Shown here piece after piece: positions 62,506-64,000 of a stretch of DNA of 64,000 nt (position 1 is its first letter; each line of letters opens with the position of its first letter). A model generated the notes under the pieces. That model did not search any database. It worked only from the letters and a program-made list of their open reading frames with translations, and was not told where the DNA came from. This DNA is from Streptacidiphilus rugosus AM-16. Its GTDB lineage: Bacteria > Actinomycetota > Actinomycetes > Streptomycetales > Streptomycetaceae. The position numbers and the translations under genes were made by a program. Location of the stretch: the NCBI RefSeq assembly GCF_000744655.1, contig NZ_JQMJ01000004.1, positions 3,906,001 through 3,970,000 of the forward strand, given 5' to 3'.

Positions 62506-64000
62506 CTACACCTCCACGTTCGAGCCCATGATCACCGTTCGGTCCTGCGGCAGCTGGAAGTAGGTGGCCGCGGCCGAGGTGATGTGGGAGGTCGCGATGA
62601 ACAGACGCTTTTGCCACTTGGGCATCGTCCGCTCCGCGCCGGGCGTCAGCTCGATCTTGGAGAGGAAGTAGGTGCAGGTATCCACGTCGATGCGGCCCTC
62701 GGTCTGTTCCTCGGTGAGGAGGGCCAGCGCGGCCGGGACGTTCGGGGTCTCGATGTAGCCGAACCTCGCGGTCACCTGGATGATCCCGTCCCCGCCGCTG
62801 CCGAGCGCGTCGACGACCATCCGTTCCTCCGGACGGATCCTCGGGACGGGCTCGGTGCGGATCGCCACGACCGCGAGGTGCTCGTGGCGCACGTGGTTGT
62901 GCTCGACGTTGGCCCGTAGCGCGAGTGGCACCGTCGTGGAGGAGCGGTTGAGGAAGATCGCCGTGCCCGGAACGACCCGTACGACCTTGTCGGACTCCAT
63001 CTTGTCGACGAAGGGTCGCAGCGGGCCCTCCAGCCGCTCGCGGTTCTCGGAGACGATGTCACGGCCGCGGCGCCAGGTGGTCATGATCGCGAAGGCGATC
63101 AGGCCGATCAGCAGCGGCAGCCACGCACCATGGACGATCTTCGTCAGGTTGGCGGCGAGGAACATCAGGTCCCCCGAAAGGAGCACGGCGCCGCCGACGA
63201 AGATCCACGGCAGGGGGATCTTCCACCGCTGCCGGGCGACGTAGAGGAAGAGCACGGTGGAGATGGTGATCGTCGCCGTGACCGCCATCCCGTAGGCGAA
63301 GGTGAGTCGCGCCGAGGACTGGAAGGCGAAGATCAGGCCGAGCACGGAGACCATCAGCAGCCAGTTGATCCACGGGACGTAGATCTGTCCGATCGTCTTC
63401 TCGGACGTGTGGGCGATCCGCAGGCGCGGCAGGTAGCCGAGCTGTGCGGCCTGGGACGCGACCGAGAAGGCGCCGCTGATGACCGACTGCGAGGCGATGA
63501 CGGTCGCGACGGTGGACAGCACGACGAGCGCGACCCGGGCCCAGCCAGGGGCCAGCAGGAAGAACGGACCGCTGATGTTCGCCGGGTCCTTGAGGACGAG
63601 GGCGGCTTGGCCGAAGTAGCTCAGCGTCAGCATCGGGAGCACCAGGAAGGTCCAGGACCGGCTGATCGAGCGGCGGCCGAAGTGGCCCATGTCCGCGTAG
63701 AGCGCCTCCGCGCCGGTGAAGGAGAGGACGACCGCCGCGAGCGCGAAGAACGCGATGTCGAAGTGGTGGAACACGAAGCCGAGTGCGTACGTGGGAGACA
63801 GCGCGCGCAGGATGGCCGGCTCGTCGACGATGCCGCTGACCCCGAGCGCACCGATGACAAGGAACCAGACGACCATGACGGGCCCGAACAACTTGCCCAC
63901 GGCCTCGGTGCCGCGCTTCTGACCCAGGAACAGCAGCACGGCGATGACTGTCGTGATCGGAATGACCAGGTCGTGCAGGCTCGGATCGACAATCTTGAGG
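62506..64000 (-). CDS. kup: Kup-family potassium transporter, 5' end beyond the window
   Basis: The visible C-terminal 498 residues include multiple transmembrane helices (VMVVWFLVIGALGVSGIVDE, GFVFHHFDIAFFALAAVVLS, GAEALYADMGHFGRRSISRS, ASQSVISGAFSVASQAAQLG, RIAHTSEKTIGQIYVPWINW) and the conserved cytoplasmic C-terminal domain (RVVPGTAIFLNRSSTTVPLA, ending DRTVIMGSNVEV). These are Kup signatures; the transporter imports K+ with H+. About 130-150 N-terminal residues with the start lie past 64000. Confidence 0.93.
   Translation of the reverse strand, partial: LKIVDPSLHDLVIPITTVIAVLLFLGQKRGTEAVGKLFGPVMVVWFLVIGALGVSGIVDEPAILRALSPTYALGFVFHHFDIAFFALAAVVLSFTGAEALYADMGHFGRRSISRSWTFLVLPMLTLSYFGQAALVLKDPANISGPFFLLAPGWARVALVVLSTVATVIASQSVISGAFSVASQAAQLGYLPRLRIAHTSEKTIGQIYVPWINWLLMVSVLGLIFAFQSSARLTFAYGMAVTATITISTVLFLYVARQRWKIPLPWIFVGGAVLLSGDLMFLAANLTKIVHGAWLPLLIGLIAFAIMTTWRRGRDIVSENRERLEGPLRPFVDKMESDKVVRVVPGTAIFLNRSSTTVPLALRANVEHNHVRHEHLAVVAIRTEPVPRIRPEERMVVDALGSGGDGIIQVTARFGYIETPNVPAALALLTEEQTEGRIDVDTCTYFLSKIELTPGAERTMPKWQKRLFIATSHITSAAATYFQLPQDRTVIMGSNVEV

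Noticed and set aside
1-64000. CRISPR arrays, tRNA and rRNA genes
   Set aside because: No regularly spaced 25-40 bp repeats or recognisable tRNA/rRNA sequences were noticed on either strand.

Overview
The window is about 70% G+C with long high-GC open frames, GTG and TTG starts, actinobacterial signal peptides and lipoboxes, an RbpA-type RNA polymerase binding protein, a SpoIIE/PAS/GAF/HATPase regulator, a type III polyketide synthase and many XRE, LacI, MarR and TetR regulators beside their targets. This fits an accessory or chromosome-arm region of a Streptomycetaceae genome (Streptomyces, Kitasatospora or Streptacidiphilus). The genus is an inference, not a search result. No rRNA, tRNA or CRISPR array was seen.

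Layout. 1-3.5 kb: an operon of a HicB-like ribbon-helix-helix protein, a DUF4097 protein carrying a 1-bp frameshift, and a DrrA/DrrB-type ABC exporter. 3.8-8.55 kb: an XRE/MmyB-type regulator divergent from an MFS exporter, zinc alcohol dehydrogenase and aldo/keto reductase, the whole block bracketed by 35-bp inverted repeats. 8.6-12 kb: a VOC protein and a MarR/MFS divergent pair. 12-17.6 kb: degraded DNA with small hypotheticals, a lipoprotein, a Nudix hydrolase and transposase debris. 17.6-21.2 kb: two tandem sets of 'small secreted protein + ~320-residue lipoprotein'. 21.2-29 kb: a transposon graveyard (IS256-, IS5-, IS3- and ISL3-like pieces, with one IS3 copy intact in its reading frames and splitting a lipoprotein gene) interspersed with a HAD phosphatase, cupin, GNAT, DUF6083-like protein and RbpA.

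30.4-41.4 kb is the most coherent system. A secreted GH92 alpha-mannosidase with a CBM13 lectin domain, an AGE-family isomerase, a PfkB kinase, a LacI regulator and a FrcABC-like sugar ABC importer all have copies of the same GACAACGTTGTC-type palindrome in their upstream regions. The inferred pathway is extracellular mannoside trimming, uptake of the sugar, isomerisation of mannose to fructose, phosphorylation to fructose-6-P, all under one LacI repressor.

41.6-64 kb: cell-surface and stress genes (lipoprotein, SLT lytic transglycosylase with a long Ala/Lys repeat, metallo-beta-lactamase-fold protein), an orphan type III PKS, the SpoIIE phosphatase, dienelactone hydrolase, an LprG-P55-like lipoprotein/MFS pair, a CelR-like repressor divergent from a GH6 cellulase with two identical operators, GNAT, a TetR/SDR divergent pair, a Uma2/XRE overlapping pair, LtrA, an acyl-CoA-dehydrogenase-like flavoprotein, and the 3' part of a Kup potassium transporter that runs off the right edge.
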